64,000 bases of DNA. It comes from Mesorhizobium sp. (GTDB taxonomy: Bacteria; Pseudomonadota; Alphaproteobacteria; Rhizobiales; Rhizobiaceae). Under the pieces are notes generated by a model, which searched no databases, had not been told where the DNA came from, and was given only the letters and a program-made list of their open reading frames with translations. The translations under genes and the position numbers were made by a program. Every line of letters begins with the position of its first letter. The first letter of the stretch is position 1. Location: the NCBI RefSeq assembly GCF_004962245.1, contig NZ_SUHQ01000032.1, positions 20,027 to 84,026 on the forward strand, written 5' to 3'. Below, one piece after another: positions 10,684 through 20,746 of this stretch.

Positions 10684-10786
10684 GCCGTGCGTCCTTTTGG
10701 GACGCACAAAGGACGCTTCCGCATTTTTGCATCTGCGCATGATCTCTTCCGAAAAGCGATTCCACTTTTTTGGGATCATGCGCTAA
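10684..10786 (-). repeat. Palindromic intergenic repeat, copy C
   Basis: A copy in the opposite orientation to A, between the divergent dusB and ispDF genes. On the minus strand it shows the GGAATCG...TTTTCGG arm, GATCATGCGCA and AAGCGTCCTTTGTGCGTCC. The second hairpin is an 8-bp perfect stem (10687-10694 and 10700-10707). It leaves little space for a separate ispDF promoter, whose start lies about 10 bp beyond the element. Confidence 0.8.
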
Positions 10787-10796
10787 GCGTCTCGGC

Positions 10797-12023
10797 ATGA
10801 CAGAAGATGCAAGCGAAAAACAAGCTGCGGACGACAAGGTTGCCGTGGTTATCGTCGCCGCCGGACGCGGCGCGCGCGCCGGGCAGGCCGACGGGCCGAA
10901 GCAATACCAAAGGATCGGTGGCCGTGCGGTCATCGCGCGCACATTGGACATGTTTTTGGCGCATCCGAGAATCGGACCTGTCGTCGTCGCCATCCACGCT
11001 GACGACAGCGCGCTTTTTCGCAGCGCCGCCGGAGGCAACGCCGATCGGGTCGTCGCCGTGACCGGTGGCGCGTCCAGGCAGGACTCCGTTCGGCTCGGGT
11101 TGCTTGCACTAAGAAGCCATGCGCCGGGTCAGGTTCTGATCCATGATGCCGTTCGGCCGTTCGTCGACGCGGACTTGATAGACCGTATAATCGCCGCCAT
11201 CGGCGAACGCCAGGGAGCGCTGCCTGCCCTGCCCGTCGCCGACACGCTGAAGCGTGAGTCGGCCGCCGGGATAATCGGTGAGACGGTTTCCAGGGACGGG
11301 CTTCATGCCGCCCAGACGCCGCAAGGCTTTCCGTTCTGGCCGATCCTGGCCGCCCATGAAAAGGCGCACCATCTCGGCAAGGTGGACTTCACCGACGATG
11401 CCGCGATTGCCGAATGGGCCCATATTCCGGTGAAAATCGTTCCGGGCTCGCCGGACAATGTCAAGCTGACCTGGGCAAGGGATATTTCGATGGCGGATCA
11501 GCGGCTTTCCGGTGAGCGGCCGCGTTTTCCAGACATCCGCACCGGCAACGGCTATGACGTCCATGCCTTCGAGCCCGGCGATCATGTGACCTTGTGCGGC
11601 GTCTCCATCCCGCACGACAAAAAACTGTCCGGTCATTCGGACGCGGATGTCGGCCTGCACGCCCTGACCGACGCGCTGCTCGCCACCTGCGGCGCCGGCG
11701 ACATCGGCACGCATTTCCCGCCGTCGGATCCGCAGTGGAAAGGCGTGGCCTCGCGGATCTTCGTCGAGCATGCGGCCAAGCTGGTGCGCGCGCGCGGCGG
11801 GCGTATCGCCAATGCCGACATCACGCTGATCTGCGAGGCGCCACGCGTCGGCCCGCACCGCGAGGCGATGACTAAAACCCTTTCGGCAGTGCTGGGAATT
11901 TCCCGGGACCGCATCTCGATCAAGGCGACGACCAATGAAAAACTCGGCTTTGTCGGCCGCGAAGAAGGCATAGCGGCCATCGCGACCGCCAGCGTCGTGT
12001 TTCCAGGGGACGTCCCCGAATGA
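10797..12023 (+). CDS. ispDF: Bifunctional IspD/IspF isoprenoid biosynthesis enzyme
   Basis: Fusion of 408 residues catalysing two steps of the MEP pathway. The N-terminal IspD (about residues 15-235) makes CDP-methylerythritol and shows VVIVAAGRGARAG and the HDAVRPFV motif. The C-terminal IspF (about 245-408) makes 2-C-methyl-D-erythritol 2,4-cyclodiphosphate and shows GNGYDVHAF and GHSDADVGLHALTDALL with its zinc ligands. The fusion is typical of alphaproteobacteria. The ATG at 10797 is chosen; a TTG further upstream falls inside repeat copy C. The stop overlaps pncC by 4 bp. Confidence 0.97.
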   Translation: MTEDASEKQAADDKVAVVIVAAGRGARAGQADGPKQYQRIGGRAVIARTLDMFLAHPRIGPVVVAIHADDSALFRSAAGGNADRVVAVTGGASRQDSVRLGLLALRSHAPGQVLIHDAVRPFVDADLIDRIIAAIGERQGALPALPVADTLKRESAAGIIGETVSRDGLHAAQTPQGFPFWPILAAHEKAHHLGKVDFTDDAAIAEWAHIPVKIVPGSPDNVKLTWARDISMADQRLSGERPRFPDIRTGNGYDVHAFEPGDHVTLCGVSIPHDKKLSGHSDADVGLHALTDALLATCGAGDIGTHFPPSDPQWKGVASRIFVEHAAKLVRARGGRIANADITLICEAPRVGPHREAMTKTLSAVLGISRDRISIKATTNEKLGFVGREEGIAAIATASVVFPGDVPE

Positions 12024-12529
12024 GCAACAGCGGCCTCGCAGATGCCCTGCTTCAAGCCTGCCAGCAGCGCGGCATCATGCTGGTGACAGCCGAGAGCTGT
12101 ACCGGCGGTATGATCATCGCCGCCCTGACCGATATCGCCGGCTCCTCGGCCGTGGTTGACCGGGGTTTCGTCACCTATTCCAACGAAGCAAAGATGGAGA
12201 TGCTCGGCGTTTCCGCTGCAACGCTTGAGGCGCACGGCGCGGTCTCGCGGGAAACGGCGATCGAGATGGCGCAGGGCGCGCTGACCCGTTCGCGCGCCGG
12301 GCTAACCCTTGCCGTTACCGGCATTGCCGGCCCAGGCGGCGCCTCGGCTGAAAAACCCGTTGGCCTGGTCTGGTTCGGTGTCGCCTTGACTGGCCGGCCG
12401 GTGGTCAGCGAATGCCAGTTGTTCGCCGACAAGGGCCGCGATTTCATCCGCCGTGAGACGGTCAGGCATGCGCTTGAACTGGGCCTGCGCGCGCTCGCTG
12501 CGGATCAGGCTGCCGGCATTGCCCCGTAG
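12020..12529 (+). CDS. pncC: Nicotinamide-nucleotide amidase (CinA C-terminal domain protein)
   Basis: Stand-alone CinA C-terminal domain of 169 residues. Such proteins deamidate nicotinamide mononucleotide, recycling it to nicotinate mononucleotide for NAD synthesis. The TAESCTGGMIIAALTDIAGSS segment with the catalytic Ser-Cys region and the VTGIAGPGGAS loop are present. It overlaps ispDF by 4 bp, so the two are probably co-translated. Its 3' end runs 25 bp into the convergent COQ10-like gene. No N-terminal MoCF-like domain is present, which separates it from full-length CinA. Confidence 0.92.
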   Translation: MSNSGLADALLQACQQRGIMLVTAESCTGGMIIAALTDIAGSSAVVDRGFVTYSNEAKMEMLGVSAATLEAHGAVSRETAIEMAQGALTRSRAGLTLAVTGIAGPGGASAEKPVGLVWFGVALTGRPVVSECQLFADKGRDFIRRETVRHALELGLRALAADQAAGIAP

Positions 12530-12963
12530 ATGGCGTCGGCGCGCTTCTCGAACGCCTCGGAGAACATGCGGAAGGCGCGATCGAACATCGTTCCCATCAC
12601 CGCGCCCAAAATGCGGCTCTTGAATTCGTAGTCGATGAAGAAGCAGACGTTGCAACCGCCGTCGTCCGGCTCGAAGCGCCAGACATTGCTCAGATATTTA
12701 AACGGGCCGTCGATGTATTTGACGTCGATGGCGTTCTCGTCAGGCTTCAAAAGCACCTGCGTGGTGAAAGTCTCGCGGATCGCCTTGTAGCCAATGCTCA
12801 TGTCGGCGATGAGCAGGGTGCGTCCGTCGCGTTCCTTGCGCGAGCGGACCGTCAGTGCCTCGCAAAGCGGAAGGAACTGCGGATAGGATTCGACATCGGC
12901 GACCAGAGCAAACATCTGTTCCGGCGTATGCGCGACGCGGCGATGGGCTTCGAATTGTGGCAT
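12505..12963 (-). CDS. COQ10/RatA-like START-domain protein
   Basis: Polyketide cyclase/START-type protein of 152 residues, similar to mitochondrial Coq10, which binds ubiquinone and aids its delivery to respiratory complexes, and to bacterial RatA. The family opening (RVAHTPEQMFALVADVESYPQFLPLCEALTV) is clear, as is the FKYLSNVWRFEP strand pair. The lipA start codon is 978 bp upstream on the same strand; the gap between the lipA stop and this gene is 12 bp. Its 3' end overlaps pncC tail to tail. RatA-type toxin activity is a database label for this fold and is not supported by an adjacent antitoxin gene. Confidence 0.88.
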   Translation of the reverse strand: MPQFEAHRRVAHTPEQMFALVADVESYPQFLPLCEALTVRSRKERDGRTLLIADMSIGYKAIRETFTTQVLLKPDENAIDVKYIDGPFKYLSNVWRFEPDDGGCNVCFFIDYEFKSRILGAVMGTMFDRAFRMFSEAFEKRADAIYGAMPAA

Positions 12964-12975
12964 GAAACCAGTTTG

Positions 12976-13941
12976 TTAGGCGGACTTCCTGAGGAACGCT
13001 TCCCGCGCCGCTCGCAGCCTTGCGAAATCATCGCCGGCGTGATGCGACGAACGCGTCAGCGGGCTCGACGCCACCAGCAGGAAGCCTTTGGTCTTGCCGA
13101 TCGTCTCGAAGGACTTGAATTCCTCGGGCGTTACGAAGCGGATCACCGGATGGTGCTTTTTCGACGGCTGCAGATACTGGCCGATGGTCATGAAGTCGAC
13201 ATTGGCCGAGCGCAGGTCGTCCATCAATTGCAGGATTTCGTTCCGCTCTTCGCCCAGGCCAACCATGATACCGGATTTGGTGAAGATCGACGGATCGAGT
13301 TCCTTGACCCGCTGCAACAGCCTGATCGAATGGAAATAGCGGGCACCCGGCCGGACTGTCAGATAGTTCGACGGCACGGTCTCCAGATTGTGGTTGAACA
13401 CGTCCGGCTTCGCCGCCACCACGATCTCCAGCGCGCCTTCCTTGCGCAGGAAATCGGGCGTCAGGATTTCGATCGTCGTCGAAGGTGTTGCCGCCCTTAT
13501 GGCGCGAATGACGTCGGCAAAATGCTGAGCCCCACCATCGGCGAGATCGTCGCGGTCGACCGACGTGATGACGACATGGGTCAGACCCATCTGCTTGACG
13601 GCGTGGGCGACGCGCGCCGGTTCATCGGGATCGAGCGCGGTCGGAATGCCGGTGGCGACGTTGCAGAAGGCGCAGGCGCGCGTGCAGATCTCGCCCATGA
13701 TCATGAAAGTGGCGTGCTTCTTATCCCAACACTCGCCGATATTGGGGCAACCGGCTTCTTCGCACACCGTCACCAGCTTGTGCGACTTCACGATCTCGCG
13801 CGTCTCGGCATAGCCCTTCGACATCGGCGCCTTGACCCGGATCCAGTCCGGCTTGCGCAGCACGTCGTGGTCAGGCTTGTGCGCCTTTTCGGGATGCCGC
13901 AGGCGCGGCGTGTTGGCGATCGTGTCGAGAACGGTGACCAT
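12976..13941 (-). CDS. lipA: Lipoyl synthase LipA
   Basis: Radical-SAM enzyme of 321 residues that inserts two sulfurs into octanoylated E2 and GcvH domains. The auxiliary [4Fe-4S] cluster motif CEEAGCPNIGEC and the radical-SAM motif CTRACAFC are both intact, followed by the family motifs DPDEPARVA and GLGE. It sits 12 bp upstream of the COQ10-like gene and a few kilobases from the pyruvate dehydrogenase genes whose lipoyl domains it modifies. That grouping is common in Rhizobiales. Confidence 0.98.
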   Translation of the reverse strand: MVTVLDTIANTPRLRHPEKAHKPDHDVLRKPDWIRVKAPMSKGYAETREIVKSHKLVTVCEEAGCPNIGECWDKKHATFMIMGEICTRACAFCNVATGIPTALDPDEPARVAHAVKQMGLTHVVITSVDRDDLADGGAQHFADVIRAIRAATPSTTIEILTPDFLRKEGALEIVVAAKPDVFNHNLETVPSNYLTVRPGARYFHSIRLLQRVKELDPSIFTKSGIMVGLGEERNEILQLMDDLRSANVDFMTIGQYLQPSKKHHPVIRFVTPEEFKSFETIGKTKGFLLVASSPLTRSSHHAGDDFARLRAAREAFLRKSA

Positions 13942-14016
13942 CTGAAACCCGGTTCATTCGCGATCGCCTTTCCGGCGTTCGCTTTTCACAAGTCATCTAG
14001 GACTTTTCGGCGCAAA

Positions 14017-14055
14017 GAAAAAGGCCGCGGCGGCGCATGCCGCCACAGGCTTTTT
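14017..14055 (-). terminator. Rho-independent terminator after the GlsB-like gene
   Basis: On the minus strand a GC-rich hairpin, AAAAAGCC...GGCCTTTTT, sits 24 bp past the stop of the gene at 14079-14336. The stem is about 14 bp with small mismatches and ends in a T run. It separates that gene from lipA. Confidence 0.75.
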
Positions 14056-14078
14056 CGCATAGCAAATATCGACAGGGA

Positions 14079-14336
14079 CTAACGGCGCACCATGCGACCA
14101 ACGGCGATCAGCAGGCAGGCGCCAATGAAACCGGTGATCAGATAGGCGACCCAGCCGACGCCGAAGACGCCGATATTGAGCGCCTGCAGGATGGCATTCA
14201 GCACGATAGCGCCGACGATGCCAAGAATGATGTTCATCAAGATGCCGGTGTTGCTCTTCATGACCATCTCGGCGAGCCATCCCGCCAGACCGCCGATGAT
14301 GATGGCTGCTATCCAGCCTACCCCGTTCACGTCCAT
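14079..14336 (-). CDS. GlsB/YeaQ/YmgE-family stress membrane protein
   Basis: Small integral membrane protein of 85 residues with the transglycosylase-associated (YeaQ/YmgE) pattern. Three hydrophobic helices lie at about residues 6-24, 32-52 and 58-80. Family motifs are GGLAGWLAEMVMKSNTG, the glycine-rich NIILGIVGA and a positively charged end (GRMVRR). Relatives respond to acid or general stress in enterobacteria; the molecular role is unknown. The ATG at 14336 follows a good AGGAG site. It is transcribed alone, with a terminator downstream. Confidence 0.9.
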   Translation of the reverse strand: MDVNGVGWIAAIIIGGLAGWLAEMVMKSNTGILMNIILGIVGAIVLNAILQALNIGVFGVGWVAYLITGFIGACLLIAVGRMVRR

Positions 14337-14450
14337 ATGCCCTCTCCTCGTATGATGAATGCATCCGGAAACGAGTTACCTTGCCGTTGAGTTCCCCAAG
14401 GCCTTGCGCACGGGTCTTGTCTTGCGTGTGAGTCTCACGCAGCCAACCTA

Positions 14451-15896
14451 TCATGCGTTCAGCGCGCGGCCATAGGCGTCGAGCACGCTTTCCTTCATCA
14501 TCTCCGACAGCGTCGGATGCGGGAAGATCGTATGCATCAGCTCTTCCTCGGTGGTCTCCAGGTTCATCGCCACGACAAAACCCTGGATCAGCTCGGTCAC
14601 CTCGGCGCCGACCATATGCGCGCCAAGCAACTGCCCGGTCTTCTTGTCGAAGATGGTCTTGACGAAGCCCTGGTCCTCTCCGAGCGCGATGGCCTTGCCG
14701 TTGGCAGCGAACTGGAAGCGGCCGACGCGGATGTCCTTGCCCTCGGCTTTTGCCTTCGCTTCGGTCAGCCCGACGGACGCAACCTGTGGGTTGCAATAGG
14801 TGCAGCCCGGAATCTTCAGCTTGTCGGTGGCGTGCACGCCGGGGAAGTTGGCGATCTTTTCCACGCACACGACGCCCTCATGCTCGGCCTTGTGGGCAAG
14901 CATGGGCGGGCCGGCGACGTCGCCAATGGCATAGATGCCGGGCACATTGGTCTTGCCGTAGCCGTCGACGACGACGCAACCGCGTTCGGTCTTCACACCG
15001 AGCGCTTCGAGGCCGAGATTCTCGATGTTGCCCTGCACGCCGACGGCCGAGATCATCCGGTCGGCGGTGATCTTCTCGACCTTGCCATCCTTCATCTCGA
15101 CATGCGCGGTAACCGAGTTGGCTGATTTCTCGACCTTGGTCACCTTGGCTTCGAGGATGATCTTCATGCCTTGCTTCTCGAACTGCTTTTGCGCGAATTT
15201 CGAGATCTCGGCATCCTCGACCGGCATAACCGCCGGCAACAGCTCGACCACCGTCACTTCCGCGCCCATGGTACGGTAGAATGAAGCGAACTCGATACCG
15301 ATCGCGCCCGAGCCCATCACCAGCAGCGATTTCGGCATCTCCTTCGGCACCATCGCCTCGAAATAGGTCCAGATCAGCTTGCCGTCGGGCTCGATGCCGG
15401 GCAGCGCCCGCGGCCTGGCGCCGGTCGCCAGGATGATGTGCTTTGCGGTGTAGGTACCCTCGCCCTTGACGCCCTTGGGCGCCGGCGGCTGCGGCTCCAT
15501 CGGCTTCTTGGAGGTTTTCGAAGCAACAACTTCACCGGGCTTGGACAGCTTGGCTTCGCCCCAGATCACATCGACCTTGTTCTTCTTCATCAGGAAGGCA
15601 ACGCCGGCGTTCAACCGCAGCGAGACTTTTCGCGAACGATCGACCACGGCAGCGGTGTCGACGCTGACCTTGCCGTCGATCTTCAAGCCGTAGTCCTTCA
15701 GATGATCCGAATAGTGCATGATCTCGGCCGAACGCAGCAGCGCCTTGGTCGGGATGCAGCCCCAGTTGAGGCAGATGCCGCCGAGGTGTTCGCGCTCGAC
15801 GATCGCCGTCTTGAAGCCGAGCTGGGCCGAACGCACCGCCGTGACGTAGCCGCCGGGGCCGGAGCCGATGATGATGACGTCATAGTTCTCAGCCAC
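14451..15896 (-). CDS. lpdA: Dihydrolipoyl dehydrogenase (E3)
   Basis: FAD-dependent E3 subunit of 481 residues that reoxidises dihydrolipoamide on the E2 subunit using NAD+. The FAD-binding GSGPGGYVTA, the redox disulfide CLNWGC, the NAD-binding GSGAIGIEFASFY and the C-terminal HPHPTLSE active-site motif are all present. The start is GTG at 15896, preceded by GGGAG and giving the usual AENYDVIIIGSG opening; the longer open frame upstream overlaps the SGNH gene and is not coding. It is the last gene of the pdhA-pdhB-pdhC locus and most probably serves that complex. Confidence 0.96.
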   Translation of the reverse strand: MAENYDVIIIGSGPGGYVTAVRSAQLGFKTAIVEREHLGGICLNWGCIPTKALLRSAEIMHYSDHLKDYGLKIDGKVSVDTAAVVDRSRKVSLRLNAGVAFLMKKNKVDVIWGEAKLSKPGEVVASKTSKKPMEPQPPAPKGVKGEGTYTAKHIILATGARPRALPGIEPDGKLIWTYFEAMVPKEMPKSLLVMGSGAIGIEFASFYRTMGAEVTVVELLPAVMPVEDAEISKFAQKQFEKQGMKIILEAKVTKVEKSANSVTAHVEMKDGKVEKITADRMISAVGVQGNIENLGLEALGVKTERGCVVVDGYGKTNVPGIYAIGDVAGPPMLAHKAEHEGVVCVEKIANFPGVHATDKLKIPGCTYCNPQVASVGLTEAKAKAEGKDIRVGRFQFAANGKAIALGEDQGFVKTIFDKKTGQLLGAHMVGAEVTELIQGFVVAMNLETTEEELMHTIFPHPTLSEMMKESVLDAYGRALNA

Positions 15897-15915
15897 GGAT
15901 TTTCTCCCTGCTTCC

Positions 15916-16554
15916 CTAGAGTTCCAGCATGATGCGCACGATAGGCGCCAATGCCTGACCGATTTTCCGTGTATTCTCCGCATCGAGATGGACACCATCG
16001 AGCGGCGTGGTCTCAGCCACTGTGTCGGCATCGAAGAAGCCGCAGCCGGCTTCGTCGGCAAGAGCGGAATATTGTGGTGCAAGCCGCTTCGACGCTTCAT
16101 CGCCGCCGGCGAACATTTCCTTGAATTCGGCGTTTTCCGTGCGGCTGACCGCCGGCGGCGCGACGATCAGGATCTGCGGCGCCGGCCAATTGAACGGGTA
16201 GTCGTGACCACGCACGATATCGATCAGGCGCTGGATGCCTTGCTTGGCGGCGACCGGATTGCCGTGGATCCACGGCTTCATGTCATTGGCGCCGAGCATG
16301 ATGATGATCAGGTCGATCGGCGCATGCGTCATCAGGACCGTCGGCAGCACTCTGGCGCCGTTGCGGTCGGCGCCGGCCAGGTGGTCGTCGAAGGCCGTGG
16401 TGCGGCCGTTCAGGCCTTCGGCAATGACTTCCACGCCATTGCCCAGCGTAGCCTGCAGCACGCTCGGCCAGCGGTCCTGGAGTGGGTGGCGATCCAGGCT
16501 TGCCGCATCATAGCCCCAGGTCAGCGAATCGCCGTAGCAAAGAACTGTTTTCAT
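15916..16554 (-). CDS. SGNH/GDSL-family hydrolase (arylesterase-like)
   Basis: SGNH hydrolase of 212 residues, probably an esterase or lipase-like enzyme. The nucleophile block CYGDSLTWGYD near the N-terminus, the Gly block (EGLNGRTT), the Asn block (MLGANDMK) and the catalytic pair in DGVHLDAEN are all intact. No signal peptide is seen, so it is probably cytoplasmic. It is inserted between pdhC and lpdA, an arrangement known in rhizobia but not obviously metabolic. The start ATG overlaps the stop of a 44-residue ORF (ATGA), which indicates translational coupling. The substrate cannot be told from sequence. Confidence 0.88.
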   Translation of the reverse strand: MKTVLCYGDSLTWGYDAASLDRHPLQDRWPSVLQATLGNGVEVIAEGLNGRTTAFDDHLAGADRNGARVLPTVLMTHAPIDLIIIMLGANDMKPWIHGNPVAAKQGIQRLIDIVRGHDYPFNWPAPQILIVAPPAVSRTENAEFKEMFAGGDEASKRLAPQYSALADEAGCGFFDADTVAETTPLDGVHLDAENTRKIGQALAPIVRIMLEL

Positions 16555-16685
16555 CTGCTTATCCCGCTCCCGCCAAAGCCTGCCTGCGAACGTCTTACCT
16601 GCCAGCGCACGAACAGCCATCGAATGACGATCGCCATGATGCCGGGAAGGATGAAGGCAAAAAGGCTGGTGAAGAATTTCCGCAC
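16551..16685 (-). CDS. Small membrane protein in the pdh locus (44 residues)
   Basis: Open frame of 44 codons starting at GTG 16685, preceded by AAGGAAGAAGG at a workable distance. It lies entirely in the gap between pdhC and the SGNH hydrolase. The protein begins VRKFFTSLFAFILPG and carries one strongly hydrophobic helix (about residues 4-26), followed by a basic, glycine-rich tail ending SGISR. Its TGA overlaps the ATG of the hydrolase by 4 bp. The ribosome-binding site, coupling and membrane helix make it likely to be real. I recognise no family and give no function. Confidence 0.6.
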   Translation of the reverse strand: MRKFFTSLFAFILPGIMAIVIRWLFVRWQVRRSQAGFGGSGISR

Positions 16686-16699
16686 CGCCTTCTTCCTTT

Positions 16700-18088
16700 C
16701 TAGACCAGCATGCCCATCGGGTTTTCGATCATGCGCTTGAAGGCGACGAGCAGTTCGGCGCCGAGTGCACCGTCGACGGCGCGGTGATCGGTCGACAGCG
16801 TCACCGACATGATGGTGGCGATCTTGATCTCGCCGTTCTTGACCACCGCGCGCTCTTCGCCGGCGCCGACGGCCAGAATCGTCGCATGCGGCGGGTTGAT
16901 GACGGCGGCAAAGTCCTTGATGCCGAACATGCCGAGATTGGACACCGCCGTCGTGCCGCCCTGATACTCTTCCGGCTTCAGCTTACGGCTGCGCGCACGG
17001 CTGGCGAGATCCTTCATCTCGTTGGAGATAACCGACAGCGTCTTTTCGTCGGCGCGCCGGATGATCGGCGTGATCAAGCCGCCGGGGATCGATACCGCGA
17101 CGCCGACATCGGCATGCTTGTGCTTGACCATGGCGCTCTCGGTCCATGAGGCATTGGCATCCGGCACCGCCATAAGCGCCATTGCCATCGCCTTGATCAC
17201 CATGTCGTTGACCGACAGCTTGTAGACCGGCGCCTCGCCCTTTTCGGTCTTCTTCATGGGTGCAGCCGCGTTGATCTGCGCGCGCAGCGCCAGAAGCGCG
17301 TCGAGCTCGCAGTCGAGCGTCAGGTAGAAATGCGGGATGGTGGTCGTGGCCTCGACGAGCCGACGCGCGATGGTCTTGCGCATGTTGTCGTGCGGGACAA
17401 GCTCGTAAGAGTCTTCGGCAAACAGTTTCAGCACCTGCTCATCCGACATCGCCTTTGGTGCGGCCGCCGGAGCGCCGGCGGGCGCCGCTTTTGCAGCGGG
17501 CGCCTTGGCGCCGCCGCTGGAAATCGCTGCATCCACATCGGCTTTGACGACACGGCCGTGCGGGCCGGAGCCGGTCACCGCCGAGACGTCGACCCCGGCT
17601 TCCCGGGCGATGCGGCGGGCCAGCGGCGAAGCGAAGATGCGGCCTTCCGGCGATTGGCTGATCTCCCTCGGCAGGCCAGAGGGGGGCGCCTCGCTCTTTG
17701 CGGCAGGAGGGACAGCGCCCCCCTCTGTCGATTTCGTCGACATCTCCGCCACGGGTGGGGAGATTGGCGCCTTGTCCTGCTTGGCCTCGGCCTTTGCTGG
17801 CGCGCCAGCGCCGTCACCACTCTTCGCGGCAGCTCCCGCATCCTCGCCTTCGGCCGCGAGCACGGCGATCAGCGCGTTGACCTTGACACCTTCGGTGCCG
17901 GCCGGAACGACCAGCTTGGCGACCGTGCCTTCGTCGACGGCCTCGACTTCCATCGTCGCCTTATCGGTCTCGATCTCGGCGATCACGTCGCCCGGCGAAA
18001 CCTTGTCGCCCTCCTTGACCAGCCACTTGGAAAGATTGCCCTCTTCCATCGTGGGCGACAGGGCCGGCATGGTGATGTTGATCGGCAT
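16700..18088 (-). CDS. pdhC: Pyruvate dehydrogenase E2, dihydrolipoyl acetyltransferase
   Basis: E2 core of the pyruvate dehydrogenase complex, 462 residues. One N-terminal lipoyl domain (about 1-80, lipoylated Lys in ETDKATMEVEAVD) is followed by a long Ala/Pro/Lys-rich linker. A peripheral-subunit-binding domain comes next (about 155-190, FASPLARRIAREAGVD), then the catalytic domain (about 230-462) with the HRAVDG active site near the C-terminus. It transfers acetyl groups from E1 to CoA. It is 18 bp downstream of pdhB and preceded by a strong GGGAGGA site. Confidence 0.97.
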   Translation of the reverse strand: MPINITMPALSPTMEEGNLSKWLVKEGDKVSPGDVIAEIETDKATMEVEAVDEGTVAKLVVPAGTEGVKVNALIAVLAAEGEDAGAAAKSGDGAGAPAKAEAKQDKAPISPPVAEMSTKSTEGGAVPPAAKSEAPPSGLPREISQSPEGRIFASPLARRIAREAGVDVSAVTGSGPHGRVVKADVDAAISSGGAKAPAAKAAPAGAPAAAPKAMSDEQVLKLFAEDSYELVPHDNMRKTIARRLVEATTTIPHFYLTLDCELDALLALRAQINAAAPMKKTEKGEAPVYKLSVNDMVIKAMAMALMAVPDANASWTESAMVKHKHADVGVAVSIPGGLITPIIRRADEKTLSVISNEMKDLASRARSRKLKPEEYQGGTTAVSNLGMFGIKDFAAVINPPHATILAVGAGEERAVVKNGEIKIATIMSVTLSTDHRAVDGALGAELLVAFKRMIENPMGMLV

Positions 18089-18106
18089 TTTGTCCTCCCG
18101 CCCTGC

Positions 18107-19513
<1,407 letters not shown>

Positions 19514-19528
19514 GTCCTTGCCCTCCCG

Positions 19529-20575
19529 TTACAGTACGATGTCGGTCCAGAGCTCGGACGGATCCGGCTCCGCGTCGTTCTGGGCAAATTCGGCGGCGTC
19601 CGCGACGATGTCGCGAACCTCCTTGTCGATGGTCTTGAGCTCGTCCTCATCCGCCCACTTCTTCTCGAGCAGGCGCGCCTTGACCTGCTCGATCGGGTCT
19701 CGCTCGGAGCGCATCTTCTGCACTTCTTCCTTGGAACGGTACTTTGCCGGATCGGACATCGAGTGCCCGCGATAGCGGTAGGTCTGCATTTCGAGGATCA
19801 GCGGCCCTTTGCCGGCGCGGCACCATTCGGTGGCGAGATCGCCGGCTGCCTTGACCGCGCGGACATCCATGCCGTCGACCTGGATGCCGGGGATCTTGAA
19901 GGAGGCGCCGCGGTGCGAAAAATCCGTCTCGGCCGACGACCGTGAAACCGAGGTGCCCATGGCATAGCGGTTGTTCTCGATGATGTAGATCACCGGCAGC
20001 TTCCACAACGAGGCCATGTTGAAGCTTTCATAGACCTGGCCCTGATTGGCGGCGCCGTCGCCGAAATAGGTCAGCGTCACATTGTTGTTGTCACGGTAGC
20101 GATTGGCGAAGGCAAGGCCGGTGCCGAGCGAAACCTGCGCGCCGACAATGCCGTGGCCGCCGTAAAAATGCTTCTCCTTGGAGAACATGTGCATGGAGCC
20201 GCCCTTGCCCCTGGACAAGCCGCCGCGGCGCCCGGTCAACTCGGCCATGACGCCGCGCGGGGACAGTTCCATCGCCAACATGTGACCATGGTCGCGGTAG
20301 GCGGTGATCATCTGGTCGCCATCGACCAGCGCCATCTTCATGCCGGTGACAACTGCTTCCTGGCCGATATAGAGATGGCAAAAGCCGCCGATGAAGCCCA
20401 TACCGTAGAGCTGGCCGGCCTTTTCCTCGAAGCGGCGGATAAGCAGCATGCGCCGGTAGGCGTCAAGCTCCTCGTCCTTGGTGAAGTCGACAGGCTTGGG
20501 AGCCGAAAGCCCCGCCGATTTGCCGTCGGATCTGGATTTGGATTTGGCAGGCGCTTTTCTGGCGGCGGTGGCCAT
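19529..20575 (-). CDS. pdhA: Pyruvate dehydrogenase E1 alpha
   Basis: E1 alpha subunit of 348 residues and first gene of the pdh operon. The thiamine diphosphate motif GDGAANQGQVYESFNMASLWKLPVIYIIENN and the phosphorylation-loop-like segment TYRYRGHSMSDPAKYR are clear. The N-terminal 35 residues are Ala/Lys-rich (APAKSKSRSDGKSAG) and probably flexible. The ATG at 20575 is consistent with the start of homologues. The 171-bp gap to the FtsB-like gene upstream presumably carries the operon promoter; no convincing -35/-10 pair stands out. Confidence 0.97.
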   Translation of the reverse strand: MATAARKAPAKSKSRSDGKSAGLSAPKPVDFTKDEELDAYRRMLLIRRFEEKAGQLYGMGFIGGFCHLYIGQEAVVTGMKMALVDGDQMITAYRDHGHMLAMELSPRGVMAELTGRRGGLSRGKGGSMHMFSKEKHFYGGHGIVGAQVSLGTGLAFANRYRDNNNVTLTYFGDGAANQGQVYESFNMASLWKLPVIYIIENNRYAMGTSVSRSSAETDFSHRGASFKIPGIQVDGMDVRAVKAAGDLATEWCRAGKGPLILEMQTYRYRGHSMSDPAKYRSKEEVQKMRSERDPIEQVKARLLEKKWADEDELKTIDKEVRDIVADAAEFAQNDAEPDPSELWTDIVL

Positions 20576-20746
20576 GCATCACTCCCTGTTGGCGTCTCTT
20601 GCGGACACTGAGGGAGATCAGTTCTCCCCACCGATTTGGGGAGGCTAACACGAGGGAAAGCGTTTCGCCATGCCGAAAAATGCATGGCTGACATGCATCT
20701 AAGCGATTAAAATCATTGAAAATATCGGCGATTAACTGAAATTCGG

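Noticed and set aside
12505..12963. RatA toxin of a toxin-antitoxin system
   Set aside because: The START-domain protein has no adjacent RatB-like gene and sits with lipA as COQ10-like proteins do.
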